A stretch of 64,000 nucleotides of DNA from an uncultured Acidimicrobiaceae bacterium (lineage in GTDB: Bacteria > Actinomycetota > Acidimicrobiia > Spongiisociales > SHLN01): NCBI GenBank assembly GCA_947259275.1, contig CAMYMH010000004.1:4590-68589 (forward strand), in the 5' to 3' direction. Below the pieces are notes generated by a model that saw only the letters and a program-made list of their open reading frames with translations, was not told where the DNA came from and ran no database searches. How positions within the stretch are numbered: the stretch's first letter is position 1; every line of letters begins with the position of its first letter. Made by a program: the position numbers and the translations under genes. Below are positions 1 to 7,451 of this stretch, piece after piece.

Positions 1-715
1 AGGTGGCGAGAAACGATTCAGCGGGAGCGTTGTCCCAGCACACTCCGGTGCGACCCACCGACTGGGCCACCCCGTGCTCCTCGCACAGGTCGGCGAACTC
101 GGAGGAGGTGTATTGGGTGCCCCGGTCGGAGTGGAACACCACCCCGGTGACTTTCCCACCCCTAGTCCCGATGGCTTGGGTGAGGGTGTCGCCCACCAGC
201 TCGGCTCGCAGGTGGTTGGCCATGGATAATCCCAGGATGCGACGCGAGGCCAGGTCCTCAACGAAGGCCAGATACAAGAATCCCTCCCAGGTGGGGATGT
301 AGGAGATGTCCCCACACCAGGTCACATCCAGCTCCTCAGGTGTGAAATCGCCTTGGACCCGATCCGGGATTCGATGCTCCCGGTTGCCGAATGTGGTGGT
401 GCGCTTCTTCCTAGGGACATAGCCGACGATGTCGTCGATCTGCATCAGTCGCTCTACCCGCTTGTGGTTCACCGCAAAACCCCGCCGGTGCAACTCCCTG
501 GTGACCCGGGGTGACCCGTAGGTGCCATCCGAGGTGTCGTGGATCTCCTTGATCTCCTTGACCAGCCGCGTCTCCTCGAGCTCGGCCACGGTGGGGATCC
601 CGTCACGATGGGCCTTCCAGTCGTAATACGCCGAGGTGGACACCCCGGCGATCTCACAGGTGGGCTCTACCGGGAACCCAGAGGCCTTCTGTTGGTCGAC
701 GAAGCGGTAGAGCAT
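1..715 (-). CDS. IS3-family transposase OrfB (DDE integrase core), partial
   Basis: The reading frame starts at an ATG at 713-715 and is still open at the window edge, giving about 238 residues of a protein usually near 280-300. It reads as an N-terminal HTH_21-type segment followed by an rve integrase core. The DDE residues are visible: the first Asp in GDISYIP, the second in HSDRGTQY, and the Glu in NAPAESF at the extreme left edge. The start overlaps the orfA stop as TGATG, in the -1 frame relative to orfA, which is usual for IS3 elements that make OrfAB by frameshifting or coupled initiation. It catalyses transposition. Confidence 0.88.
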   Translation of the reverse strand, partial: MLYRFVDQQKASGFPVEPTCEIAGVSTSAYYDWKAHRDGIPTVAELEETRLVKEIKEIHDTSDGTYGSPRVTRELHRRGFAVNHKRVERLMQIDDIVGYVPRKKRTTTFGNREHRIPDRVQGDFTPEELDVTWCGDISYIPTWEGFLYLAFVEDLASRRILGLSMANHLRAELVGDTLTQAIGTRGGKVTGVVFHSDRGTQYTSSEFADLCEEHGVAQSVGRTGVCWDNAPAESFLAT

Positions 716-1023
716 CACTCGTTCGACTCCCGCACCCAGAAGGCCACAGCTCGCTTTAAGAGCTCACGCTCCATCCGCAACCGAGCGTTCTCGCGTTCCA
801 GCTCCCGCAGCCGACCCTTGTCGTCGGTGCTCAGCCCTTCCCGTTCCCCCCGATTGACCTGGTCCTGCCGAACCCAGCTCCCCAGCGACGAGTCATAGAT
901 CCCTAACTCCCGGGCCACCTCAGCGATCGACTTACCCGAGCTGCGGACGATCTCAACTGCGTCTCGTTTGAATTCATCAGAGAACTTCCTTCTCGTTCTC
1001 CGCGCCTGTTGTTCTTCTCCCAA
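715..1023 (-). CDS. IS3-family transposase OrfA (HTH protein)
   Basis: This 102-residue protein has the typical OrfA layout: a basic N-terminus, a helix-turn-helix (about residues 12-50, with FSDEFKRDAVEIV and SIAEVARELGI), then a leucine-zipper-like coiled coil (about 70-98, with LRELERENARLRMERELLKRA). OrfA binds the element's terminal repeats and acts with OrfB in transposition. Its stop shares a base with the orfB start. No convincing X-XXY-YYZ slippery heptamer was found near the end, so translational coupling through TGATG may be the route to OrfB here. Confidence 0.88.
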   Translation of the reverse strand: MGEEQQARRTRRKFSDEFKRDAVEIVRSSGKSIAEVARELGIYDSSLGSWVRQDQVNRGEREGLSTDDKGRLRELERENARLRMERELLKRAVAFWVRESNE

Positions 1024-1086
1024 TCGGACTCCCCTCCGGGCATAACGCCCATTCTCGGGGTGTCCGGCTCACGGGGGGAACTCCAA

Positions 1087-1425
1087 AATGTGTTCACTTC
1101 TCCCGAGGGCGGACGGCTGCGGCTCGGTCTGTTCCGTAAACGGGACTGGTACCCGGCGGTGCGTGAATCGGTCGGCGAACCGCTGCGCCCGCACGACCTC
1201 CGCCACACCCACGTGGCACTACTCATTGCTGCCGGTGAGGACCCGTACGTGATCTCGAAACGTCTCGGGCACGCCTCGATTCGCACCACCTACGACGTCT
1301 ACGGGCACTTGTTCGAAGGTCGGGACCGGGAGGCGGCGGACGCCCTCGAGGCGGCCCGAACTGAAGCTGTTGCGGCCCAGATGCGGCCCAAGGGCGGCCC
1401 AGGCGTTACCCGGCTCACCCCCTGA
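1087..1425 (+). pseudogene. Tyrosine recombinase (phage-type integrase), 3' remnant cut by the IS
   Basis: The reading frame encodes the C-terminal half of a tyrosine integrase. Visible catalytic motifs are the HDLRHTH box (HxxR), the LGHAS box and the nucleophile region YDVYGHL. Conserved sequence begins abruptly with VFTSPEGG near 1090, just where the IS3-like element ends, so the N-terminal arm-binding and core-binding domains are missing or lie beyond the IS outside the window. The stop is 39 bp from the 3' end of tRNA-Ala, the usual position of an integrase next to its attachment site. It is probably inactive. Whether the 5' part survives on the far side of the IS cannot be seen. Confidence 0.75.
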
Positions 1426-1430
1426 ACAAC

Positions 1431-1458
1431 GAAATCCCCTGCGAACACAGGGGATTTC
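1431..1458. terminator. Perfect 10-bp stem hairpin between integrase remnant and tRNA-Ala
   Basis: GAAATCCCCT (1431-1440) and its exact reverse complement (1449-1458) flank an 8-nt loop. It lies just past the integrase stop on one strand and just past the tRNA-Ala 3' end on the other, so it can serve as a bidirectional terminator. There is no long T-run. Confidence 0.65.
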
Positions 1459-1463
1459 GAGCG

Positions 1464-1537
1464 TGGAGCTGGAGGGATTTGAACCCTCGACCCCTTGCAT
1501 GCCATGCAAGTGCTCTGCCGAGCTGAGCTACAGCCCC
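1464..1537 (-). tRNA. tRNA-Ala (anticodon GGC)
   Basis: A 74-nt cloverleaf on the minus strand. The acceptor GGGGCTG pairs with CAGCTCC (one G-T), and D-arm GCTC/GAGC, anticodon stem CTTGC/GCAAG with loop ATGGCAT (anticodon GGC), and T-arm GAGGG-TTCAAAT-CCCTC are all intact. Discriminator A; no encoded CCA. The integrase remnant abuts its 3' end, so it may be the attachment site of a decayed island extending left. Confidence 0.95.
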
Positions 1538-1612
1538 GTGGGGAAAGAGATTGTAACCCGGCCGATGGCGAGGACAACGGGAACTCGGCAGGTGCGCGGT
1601 CCCCCACCCTGC

Positions 1613-2035
1613 CTAGCCCTCGGAGACCGCTTCCCGTTCGGTCAACCCGGCATCCAGACGGGGGGCGTCGCCCCACAGACGCTCGAGGTCGTAGTAGGCG
1701 CGGGTTGGGTTGTCGAACACGTGGACGACGATGTCGCCGTAGTCGAGCAGCACCCACTGGGCGTCTTCCTGGCCTTCGCGACGAAGCGGCTTGCGGTCCA
1801 TCCCTCGCAAAGCCTCTTCAACGGCATCGGTGAGAGCCTGCACCTGGCGGCGCGTGCTGCCGGAGGCAATCACGAACAGGTCGGTGATCACGAGAAGCTC
1901 GTGGACATCCAGCAGTACAACGTCGACACCCTTCTTGTCATCCAGGGCAGCCGCGGCAGCTCGAGCGAGGGCCTCTGTGTCTGCAGCGATTGTGATGATG
2001 TACCTCTCAGCGGGTGGCGATGTCGCGGCCCACAA
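1613..2035 (-). CDS. rsfS: Ribosomal silencing factor RsfS
   Basis: RsfS binds L14 on the 50S subunit and blocks subunit joining when growth slows. The conserved core is visible: DDKKGVDVVLLDV, then ITDLFVIASG, then the WVLLDYGDIVVHVF block. It is about 140 residues, normal for the family. It follows nadD and the LCP/LytR_C gene, the common nadD-lytR-rsfS order. The start is problematic. The upstream gene stops at 2007 and is followed by GAGAGGT, but no ATG, GTG or TTG follows in frame before the conserved core. The nearest canonical start is TTG at 2035, inside the upstream gene; an ATC just after GAGAGG is the alternative. Confidence 0.88.
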   Translation of the reverse strand: MWAATSPPAERYIITIAADTEALARAAAAALDDKKGVDVVLLDVHELLVITDLFVIASGSTRRQVQALTDAVEEALRGMDRKPLRREGQEDAQWVLLDYGDIVVHVFDNPTRAYYDLERLWGDAPRLDAGLTEREAVSEG

Positions 2036-3218
2036 TGATACTGACGTCCACAACCCCAGACCCTGAGGAGTCAACGACGACGTCTCCGGCTCCCAGCGTG
2101 GTCTGGATATCCAGGGCGGCTTGCTGGCTCGGCACGCCCTGGGCAATGATCAGCGTGTCCTGCCGGAAGCGCTCTTCGGCATTGTCGGTCTTGATGATGC
2201 GGTACCCGGCTTCGATGAGGACTTCGGCGACCGGGCGGGTGACCCCCGGCAGGGTGGTCGCGTTCAGGATCTCGACCCGGGGCCGGTCGGTGGCCGACAG
2301 CGCCAGAAACGCAATCCGCTGGTTTAGCAACTCGGAGTCGCGTGACACCACGTAGACCTCGCTGATTCCAACTCCAACTCGATCGACCGGAAGCACGCTC
2401 ACCACCGCCTCACCCAGTGGCACCGTAACCGAGTCGAGCTCCGACGCGATGGCCAGCGCCGGTGCGGGAACCGCCGCCACCTGCCGGGCGATCGCTTCCC
2501 ACACTGCCCGCTGCCGTTGCAGCCAGTCGAGCGGCGAATCGGCTCCCTGGGTGACCAGAAGCGTTTCGGCGGTCTCGGGCACGAAGACATCGGAGCCGGC
2601 GCTGGCCGAAACCACCTCACCTTGCGGGGTGTTGACTATGAAAGGGTTGGGAAGGTCAACCCGCACGGCCTCCCCGAGGATCGCCTCGACCTCTCCGGGT
2701 AGCAGCGTGATGCTCTCATCGATCCGAATCCCCAGCTCGTTGACCAGGGCGAGCCGCACCAGGGCGCCGTCTTCGATAGCCAGCGCATCGGCGAGGCTCC
2801 CTTCGCCGTACCCGGGGATCTGCATGGTCAGATCCGGCGGCGAGACCAGCACACGGTGTTGGTCGAGTCCGTCGCTCACAAAAAGGGCAACGCTCGTCGC
2901 CCGACCATCGTCCCCCGCCACTACAAAGAGCAAGGACCGCGTATCGCCGACCACCACGGGAGAGGGCGCCACCTCGGCCGGGGCGTCGTCACGGGCCTGC
3001 CACCAGCTAAGGGCGACGGCACCGCCGAGCATGAGTAGGGCAACGATGGAAGCCAGCACCACCGGCAATCGCCTGCGCGGTGGTTCGGCGGCGGCCGGCT
3101 TGCTATCGGTCGCCTCCTCGACAGGAGTGACCGGTTCGGCGGGACGGCGGTCGGTTTCGCCGGGTGCTGGTTGGGGGCGCAGAGCCACGCCGGCGTCCCG
3201 GCGCCTACGCAGTTGCAT
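2007..3218 (-). CDS. Membrane-anchored LCP-like protein with LytR C-terminal domain
   Basis: 403 residues: a basic Pro-rich cytoplasmic N-terminus, one transmembrane helix (about residues 48-68, LPVVLASIVALLML...), a divergent LytR-CpsA-Psr-like region (about 95-190) and a LytR_C domain at the end (RVEILNATTLPG onward). LCP proteins attach glycopolymers to peptidoglycan. Here the canonical SIPRD-type motif is absent (the aligned region reads VSPPDLTMQIPG), so a catalytic role is doubtful and a structural or binding role is possible. The ATG at 3216-3218 was chosen because it lies just inside the end of nadD (14-bp overlap). Upstream in-frame sequence is nadD antiframe. Confidence 0.8.
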   Translation of the reverse strand: MQLRRRRDAGVALRPQPAPGETDRRPAEPVTPVEEATDSKPAAAEPPRRRLPVVLASIVALLMLGGAVALSWWQARDDAPAEVAPSPVVVGDTRSLLFVVAGDDGRATSVALFVSDGLDQHRVLVSPPDLTMQIPGYGEGSLADALAIEDGALVRLALVNELGIRIDESITLLPGEVEAILGEAVRVDLPNPFIVNTPQGEVVSASAGSDVFVPETAETLLVTQGADSPLDWLQRQRAVWEAIARQVAAVPAPALAIASELDSVTVPLGEAVVSVLPVDRVGVGISEVYVVSRDSELLNQRIAFLALSATDRPRVEILNATTLPGVTRPVAEVLIEAGYRIIKTDNAEERFRQDTLIIAQGVPSQQAALDIQTTLGAGDVVVDSSGSGVVDVSIIVGRDIATR

Positions 3219-3789
3219 AGAGCTTGTTCTCCTCAACGTACCGCCACACCGGGTCCGGCACGAAGAAGCGGATCGACCGGCCGGCTTCGGCCCGCGCCCG
3301 CAACTGGGTTGAGCTGATCGGAATGCCCGGAGTATCCAGCCAAATGTAAGGAGCACCGGTGGCGGCGACCTCCTCTTCGGCGACACCGGGGCGGGAAATC
3401 ACCGCCACCGTGGTCCGATCAACCACCTCCTCCCAGCGGTGCCAGGTGGGAAGCCCCGCCGCCGCGTCCGCCCCGAGGATGAGGAAGATCTCCTCGCCGG
3501 CATCAAAGGTGTCGAGAGTGTCGATCATGTAGGAAGGACCCAGCCGCTGAACCTCCCGATCATCGGCTTCGAAGTACTCGATGCCTTCGACGCCGAGCAC
3601 GGTCATATCCCACCGCTGCTGCTTGTTGGACATGGGGATCCCATGCTTCTGATAAGGATCACCGGCGGTGACGAAGGAGATGACGTCGAGGCCGAGCAAA
3701 TGGCGGGCGGCTTCGCCTGCCATTAGATGCACTACATGAAGTGGATCGAAGGTTCCGCCCAGAATTCCGCGCCGCACGGCGCACAGCAT
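3205..3789 (-). CDS. nadD: Nicotinate-nucleotide adenylyltransferase
   Basis: NadD joins ATP and nicotinate mononucleotide to make deamido-NAD in NAD biosynthesis. The 194-residue protein carries the nucleotidyltransferase signature GGTFDPLH at residues 11-18 and the C-terminal ISSTQLR motif, both diagnostic of the family. It overlaps the downstream LCP/LytR_C gene by 14 bp, and together with rsfS forms a standard nadD-lytR-rsfS cluster. Its first 131 bases lie within the 3' end of the upstream M23 gene in another frame. Since GGTFDPLH normally sits at the extreme N-terminus, the nadD start is sound and the overlap is probably a run-on tail of the M23 gene. Confidence 0.95.
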   Translation of the reverse strand: MLCAVRRGILGGTFDPLHVVHLMAGEAARHLLGLDVISFVTAGDPYQKHGIPMSNKQQRWDMTVLGVEGIEYFEADDREVQRLGPSYMIDTLDTFDAGEEIFLILGADAAAGLPTWHRWEEVVDRTTVAVISRPGVAEEEVAATGAPYIWLDTPGIPISSTQLRARAEAGRSIRFFVPDPVWRYVEENKLYATA

Positions 3790-4261
3790 AAAGGGCCGCG
3801 GGCCTTGTCTCCGAAATCAGCCGCAGGGCGGGGCCGGGGGCACGCGCACATGAGAGCAGCGATTCCGGGTCGAGGTAGCGGTCTCCGTGACGAAGTGAGA
3901 AGTGAAGGGCCTCCCGGCCGTGAGCCCGCCCGGTCGTCCCCACCAGTTCGCCCTGGGTCACCACGTCACCGGTTACCACCGTGGCGGCGTTCAGAAACGA
4001 ATAGCTGGTCCGGACGCCACCCCCGTGGCTGACCGTCACCGACAAATTGTCGACTACCCGGCCGGCGAAGGTGACGGTTCCGCCCAGGACGCTGGCCACC
4101 GAGGTCCCGGCTACGACATCGAAGTCAATGCCCCAGTGCCCGCCGAACCCCGAGCCCGGCGCAAACGACTGACTGATGAGACCCGGCACCGGCCTTCCCG
4201 CGCACCCCGGGGCCGGCAACAAGAACAGGGCGAGGATGAGCAGGACGGCCACCTCGCGCAC
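3659..4261 (-). CDS. M23-family (LytM-like) peptidase domain protein
   Basis: 200 residues with an N-terminal signal-like segment (residues 1-22, hydrophobic and ending APGCAG, possibly a lipobox) and an M23 domain at about 38-133. HWGIDFD supplies the first His and Asp. The second motif reads ALHFSLRHGDRYLDP, with one His instead of the usual HxH. This resembles the actinobacterial subgroup with LHWGLRRGDxYLDP, some members of which may be non-catalytic activators. The last 44 or so residues are basic, unlike the family, and overlap nadD by 131 bp. It probably acts at the cell wall. Confidence 0.7.
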   Translation of the reverse strand: MREVAVLLILALFLLPAPGCAGRPVPGLISQSFAPGSGFGGHWGIDFDVVAGTSVASVLGGTVTFAGRVVDNLSVTVSHGGGVRTSYSFLNAATVVTGDVVTQGELVGTTGRAHGREALHFSLRHGDRYLDPESLLSCARAPGPALRLISETRPAALYAVRRAARNSGRNLRSTSCSASNGRRSRPPFARPRRHLLRHRR

Positions 4262-4406
4262 TGTATGGAAATCGGACCTGACGGGCTAGGGGGATGCGTC
4301 CAAGACTCGTTGCTGTTCTCATCCTCCTCCCCCGGGGGGTTGTATTTCGCGATAGGTGCGACACGACGGGAGGCGGTCGCCGATTCGCGGGTCGGTCGCA
4401 ATTCTT

Positions 4407-4656
4407 CCCCGCCCTTGAGGGCGGGGTGGCTCCGCCGATAGGCGGAGACGGGGTGGGCAACCCTGGCGGGTTGCTAAGCAGTTGCTGCGCAACTGCCCAC
4501 CTGATGGAGTTACGAAGTAACTCCCTAGCCGGGCGAAGCCCGGCCCTCCCTGGCGGGTTGCTAAGCAGTTGCTGCGCAACTGCACACCTGATGGAGTTGC
4601 GAAGTAACTCCATGGGAACCCGAAGGGTTCCCGTCCACCTTCCCCTCAGGGGAAGG
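4407..4656. repeat. Palindrome cluster with two 64-bp direct repeats
   Basis: At least nine short hairpins lie head to tail: 4407-4426, 4430-4447, 4478-4496, 4506-4524, 4528-4544, 4565-4583, 4593-4611, 4614-4632 and 4638-4656. Most have a 7-8 bp perfect stem and a 3-nt loop (GAA four times, TGC twice, TCA once). Two 64-bp units, 4461-4524 and 4548-4611, are near-identical direct repeats with an 87-bp period. In the second copy one stem has a single change (GGAGTTGC against GGAGTTAC), leaving a G-T pair on one strand. No protein gene is credible in 4262-4736. Confidence 0.85.
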
Positions 4657-4708
4657 AGCAAGAACGCGAGCAGGAATCCTCGAAGGTATCGCACCCAAAC
4701 CGCGACAG

Positions 4709-4725
4709 GACCCCCGGCGGGGGTC
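4709..4725 (-). terminator. Triloop hairpin downstream of the response regulator
   Basis: GACCCCC (4709-4715) and GGGGGTC (4719-4725) form a perfect 7-bp stem around GGC, about 11 bp past the stop of the minus-strand response regulator. The position fits a terminator; there is no T-run. Confidence 0.5.
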
Positions 4726-4736
4726 TGACCTGGCTC

Positions 4737-5105
4737 CTACGCCGCCAGCAGTGAGGTGACGGCTTCCCGGAAGTCGACGGGGTTGAACGGCTTCGAGAGC
4801 GCCAGGTTGGCACCTTTGGAATCGGCTTCATCCTGGACACGAGCACGGCCGTGGGCGGTCAGCACGATCACCGGCAGCGATGCGGTTGCTTCATCCGCCC
4901 GCAGCGCCTCGAGGACTTGCCAGCCATCGAGGCCCGGCAATCCGATATCGAGCACCACGACATCATGGGTGCAGGTTTTGGCCAGTTCGAGGCCTTCGGT
5001 ACCCGAATCGCTGAATTCGACCTCGAAGCCACCCGACTTCAAAGTCATGTCGATGAGTCGTTGAATGACCGGTGAGTCCTCAACTACCAGTACCCGTGGT
5101 GCCAC
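4737..5105 (-). CDS. Stand-alone CheY-like response regulator
   Basis: 122 residues forming one receiver domain and no output domain. The acidic pair is in VLVVEDSP, the phospho-acceptor Asp in VVVLDIGLPGLDGW, the conserved Thr in VIVLTAHG and the Lys in LSKPF. It presumably relays phosphate to, or signals by contact with, an unlinked partner; no histidine kinase is in this window. GTG at 5103-5105 was chosen because AGGAG precedes it by about 8 nt. It lies downstream of the VWA gene on the same strand (49-bp gap), so co-transcription with proA-moxR-VWA is possible. Confidence 0.9.
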   Translation of the reverse strand: MAPRVLVVEDSPVIQRLIDMTLKSGGFEVEFSDSGTEGLELAKTCTHDVVVLDIGLPGLDGWQVLEALRADEATASLPVIVLTAHGRARVQDEADSKGANLALSKPFNPVDFREAVTSLLAA

Positions 5106-5154
5106 GTCTTCACTCCTGATGAAACCTGTACCCGAATCCATCGGCAGGTTGCAG

Positions 5155-6570
5155 CTACACCTTGACAGCAGTTGTATGCGTGGCCGCGGCCATCGCCAGC
5201 TCTTCCACGAACGCCTCCAGTTGCCGCAGGGTTCGTACTTCGAACAGCCCGGTGCAACTCGGGGCATACTCGCGCATCACCGAGTCGCCGGTATCCCAGA
5301 ACCGGGCCGGCTCCGGGTTCAGCCAGTACACCGCCCGGGCGGTAGCGGCGATGCCCGCAAGCAGGTCGCCGTTGGCCGGGCGGTAGTTGTTGCGACCGTC
5401 ACCGGTGATGATGACGCTGGTGCGGGGCGTTATCGCCTGTCCGTGGCGTTCGACTAGCTGCCCGAGCACGTTTCCGTAATCGCTGTGGCCGTCAAAGTGG
5501 ACCACCGACGCCTCCCGGCTGATCCGCCCGATCGAATCATGGAAGTCGACACCGGGAGCGAAGAACCCAGTGACTTCGTCTACCCCATCGATGAACGCGA
5601 ACGCCCGCACCCGGGAGAACTGACTGGACATCGCGTACATGAGCTGCATAGTGAAATGAGCGAAGGTGGCCACCGACCCGCTGATGTCGCACAACAAGAC
5701 GATGTCGGGCTTGGCCACCCGGGGGGCCTTGAATTGCGGGTCGGCCAGCAGGCCTCCGGTCGAGAGCGAGCGCCGAACCGTCTTCCTGATGTCGAGACGA
5801 CCCTTGCGGAGATGGCGCCGCCGATGGGCGAGGCGGGCGGCCAGCTTGCGAGCCAGCGGCTGAATCACCCGCTCCATTCGGGCGATGTCGGCCCGCGGCG
5901 CATGGGCCAGGTCGACATCTTCGATCAGTAGTTGGCGGGTGGTGCGGGCAACGGCCTCTCTTCCCCGGTCGGCTACCAGCCGGCGCCGGATCTCGTCCCG
6001 GACCATCGATTCGAAGCTCTCGATGCGGGCGCGATACTCGTCGGCCAACAACGTCCGCTCGAGACCTTCCGGCTCCTCGTGGGCTGCCATCAGCCGGGCG
6101 GGCAGGGCCTCGGCACCCAGCCGGCTCAGCACCCGGTACAGGTAATAGCGGCCTCCCACCGGACGGCCCGGCTGGATGCCGGCCAGCAACCCGACCACTT
6201 GACGGGCGATCGCCTGCAGGGCCGCGTAATCGGGTGCGGAGAGCGCTCCGACCAATCCGGCGATGATCGGCTCGAGGTCGACCTCGCCTGCACCGGTCCC
6301 GCCGCCATCTCCTTCGGACGCCGGGGCCGGCTCGCCTGAAGAGTCATCGACCGGCGGTTGGCGAGAGAAGAACACGTCGAAGGCGGCGTCGAAGGCCTCG
6401 AGATGGTGGGCATTCTTTACCAGGCAGGCCGCCAGGCTGTGGCGCAACGCCTCGCGATCGGCCAGCGGAACATGTTCAATGGCACCGGCCGCATCGATGG
6501 CTTCGACCATCGAAACCGGAATGCCCACCTGGCGCAGTTCGGAGACGAATCCGGTCAGGATCGTGATCAT
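5155..6570 (-). CDS. VWA-domain protein (CoxE/YehP-like)
   Basis: 471 residues. The C-terminal half is a von Willebrand A domain whose MIDAS motif reads LLCDISGSVATF (DxSxS), followed by a conserved Thr/Asp region near VIITGDGRNN. The N-terminal half is helical and family-specific, with an acidic Gly-rich linker near residues 75-95. Such proteins work with MoxR AAA+ ATPases as metal-dependent chaperone pairs that insert cofactors or remodel partner complexes, and the MoxR gene lies immediately upstream (20-bp gap). No target enzyme such as a CO dehydrogenase is nearby, so the client is unknown. Confidence 0.85.
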   Translation of the reverse strand: MITILTGFVSELRQVGIPVSMVEAIDAAGAIEHVPLADREALRHSLAACLVKNAHHLEAFDAAFDVFFSRQPPVDDSSGEPAPASEGDGGGTGAGEVDLEPIIAGLVGALSAPDYAALQAIARQVVGLLAGIQPGRPVGGRYYLYRVLSRLGAEALPARLMAAHEEPEGLERTLLADEYRARIESFESMVRDEIRRRLVADRGREAVARTTRQLLIEDVDLAHAPRADIARMERVIQPLARKLAARLAHRRRHLRKGRLDIRKTVRRSLSTGGLLADPQFKAPRVAKPDIVLLCDISGSVATFAHFTMQLMYAMSSQFSRVRAFAFIDGVDEVTGFFAPGVDFHDSIGRISREASVVHFDGHSDYGNVLGQLVERHGQAITPRTSVIITGDGRNNYRPANGDLLAGIAATARAVYWLNPEPARFWDTGDSVMREYAPSCTGLFEVRTLRQLEAFVEELAMAAATHTTAVKV

Positions 6571-6590
6571 TCAGGAGCCTGCTGCATTGC

Positions 6591-7451
6591 TCAGCGGGGT
6601 CCCAAGAGATCTGCAGCTACCTTGTCGATATCGGCTTGGTACTTCAGCAGCACGTGGAGAGTATCGGTCGTGACGCCCTCGTTCACTTCCTCGATACCGA
6701 GGGCCAGCAGGGTGCGGGCCCAATCGATCGATTCGCTGACCGATGGGGACTTACGCAGCGGCTGAGCACGGATATGGCGCACCACCCCGGCAATCTGCTC
6801 GGCCAATTGCTGAGGCAGCTCCGGCACCCGGGTGAGCAGGATCTCGCGCTCACGGTCCACTTCGGGATATCCGATGTGGAGAAACAGACATCGGCGCTTG
6901 AGGGCATCTGATAGGTCGCGGGTGTTGTTGGAGGTGAGGACCACCAGGGGCCGGCTAACCGCCCGGACGGTTCCGAGCTCAGGGATGGAGGCCTGAAAAT
7001 CGGCCAGCACCTCCAGCAGCAGTGCCTCGGTCTCGATCTCGACGCGGTCGACTTCGTCGATGAGCAGGACCACCGGCTCGGGCGAACGAAGCGCTTCCAG
7101 CAGCGGACGTTCCAGCAGGAAGCTCTCGCCGAAAATGTCATCTTCGACAGTCGACCAATCGGCTCCTTCGTCGGCCTGGAGGCGCAGCAGTTGCTTGCGG
7201 TAGTTCCATTCGTAGAGGGCCTTGGACTCGTCGAGCCCCTCGTAGCACTGCAGGCGAATCAGACGCCGTCCATGAATCTCGGCCAAGGCCTTGGCCAGCT
7301 CGGTTTTACCGACCCCGGCGGGTCCCTCCACCAGCACCGGCTTGTCGAGTCGCTCCGCCAGGAAGACCACCTGGCTGATCCGTTCATCGGGAAGGTAGTT
7401 GACCCGCTTCAGCGCATCGGCCACCTCACCCGGAGACGTGAACTCGCTCAA
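6591..7451 (-). CDS. MoxR-family AAA+ ATPase
   Basis: 286 residues. Walker A is GPAGVGKTELAKAL (about residues 41-54), Walker B is VVLLIDEVDR, sensor 1 is PLVVLTSNNTRDLS, and the arginine-finger region follows at ALKRRCLFLHIGYP. MoxR ATPases form hexamers that power cofactor insertion or complex maturation together with VWA proteins. The start overlaps the proA stop by 4 bp (ATGA), so translation is coupled to proA, and the VWA partner follows 20 bp downstream. It is cytoplasmic; the substrate cannot be told from sequence. Confidence 0.92.
   Translation of the reverse strand: MSEFTSPGEVADALKRVNYLPDERISQVVFLAERLDKPVLVEGPAGVGKTELAKALAEIHGRRLIRLQCYEGLDESKALYEWNYRKQLLRLQADEGADWSTVEDDIFGESFLLERPLLEALRSPEPVVLLIDEVDRVEIETEALLLEVLADFQASIPELGTVRAVSRPLVVLTSNNTRDLSDALKRRCLFLHIGYPEVDREREILLTRVPELPQQLAEQIAGVVRHIRAQPLRKSPSVSESIDWARTLLALGIEEVNEGVTTDTLHVLLKYQADIDKVAADLLGPR

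Larger units (their letters stand above)
1..1086 (-). mobile_element. IS3-family insertion sequence, truncated by the window edge
   Basis: The two overlapping genes orfA and orfB of an IS3-type element are present, with the DDE transposase running off the left edge. The right boundary is estimated: plus-strand sequence becomes recognisable integrase from about 1087. The minus strand reads TGGAGTTCCCCCC outward from about 1086, which could be the terminal inverted repeat, but the partner end lies outside the window, so the exact terminus and any target duplication cannot be checked. Confidence 0.75.

Noticed and set aside
751-760. Programmed -1 frameshift site in the IS orfA gene
   Set aside because: The CTTAAAG sequence on the minus strand does not fit X-XXY-YYZ, and TGATG coupling is sufficient.
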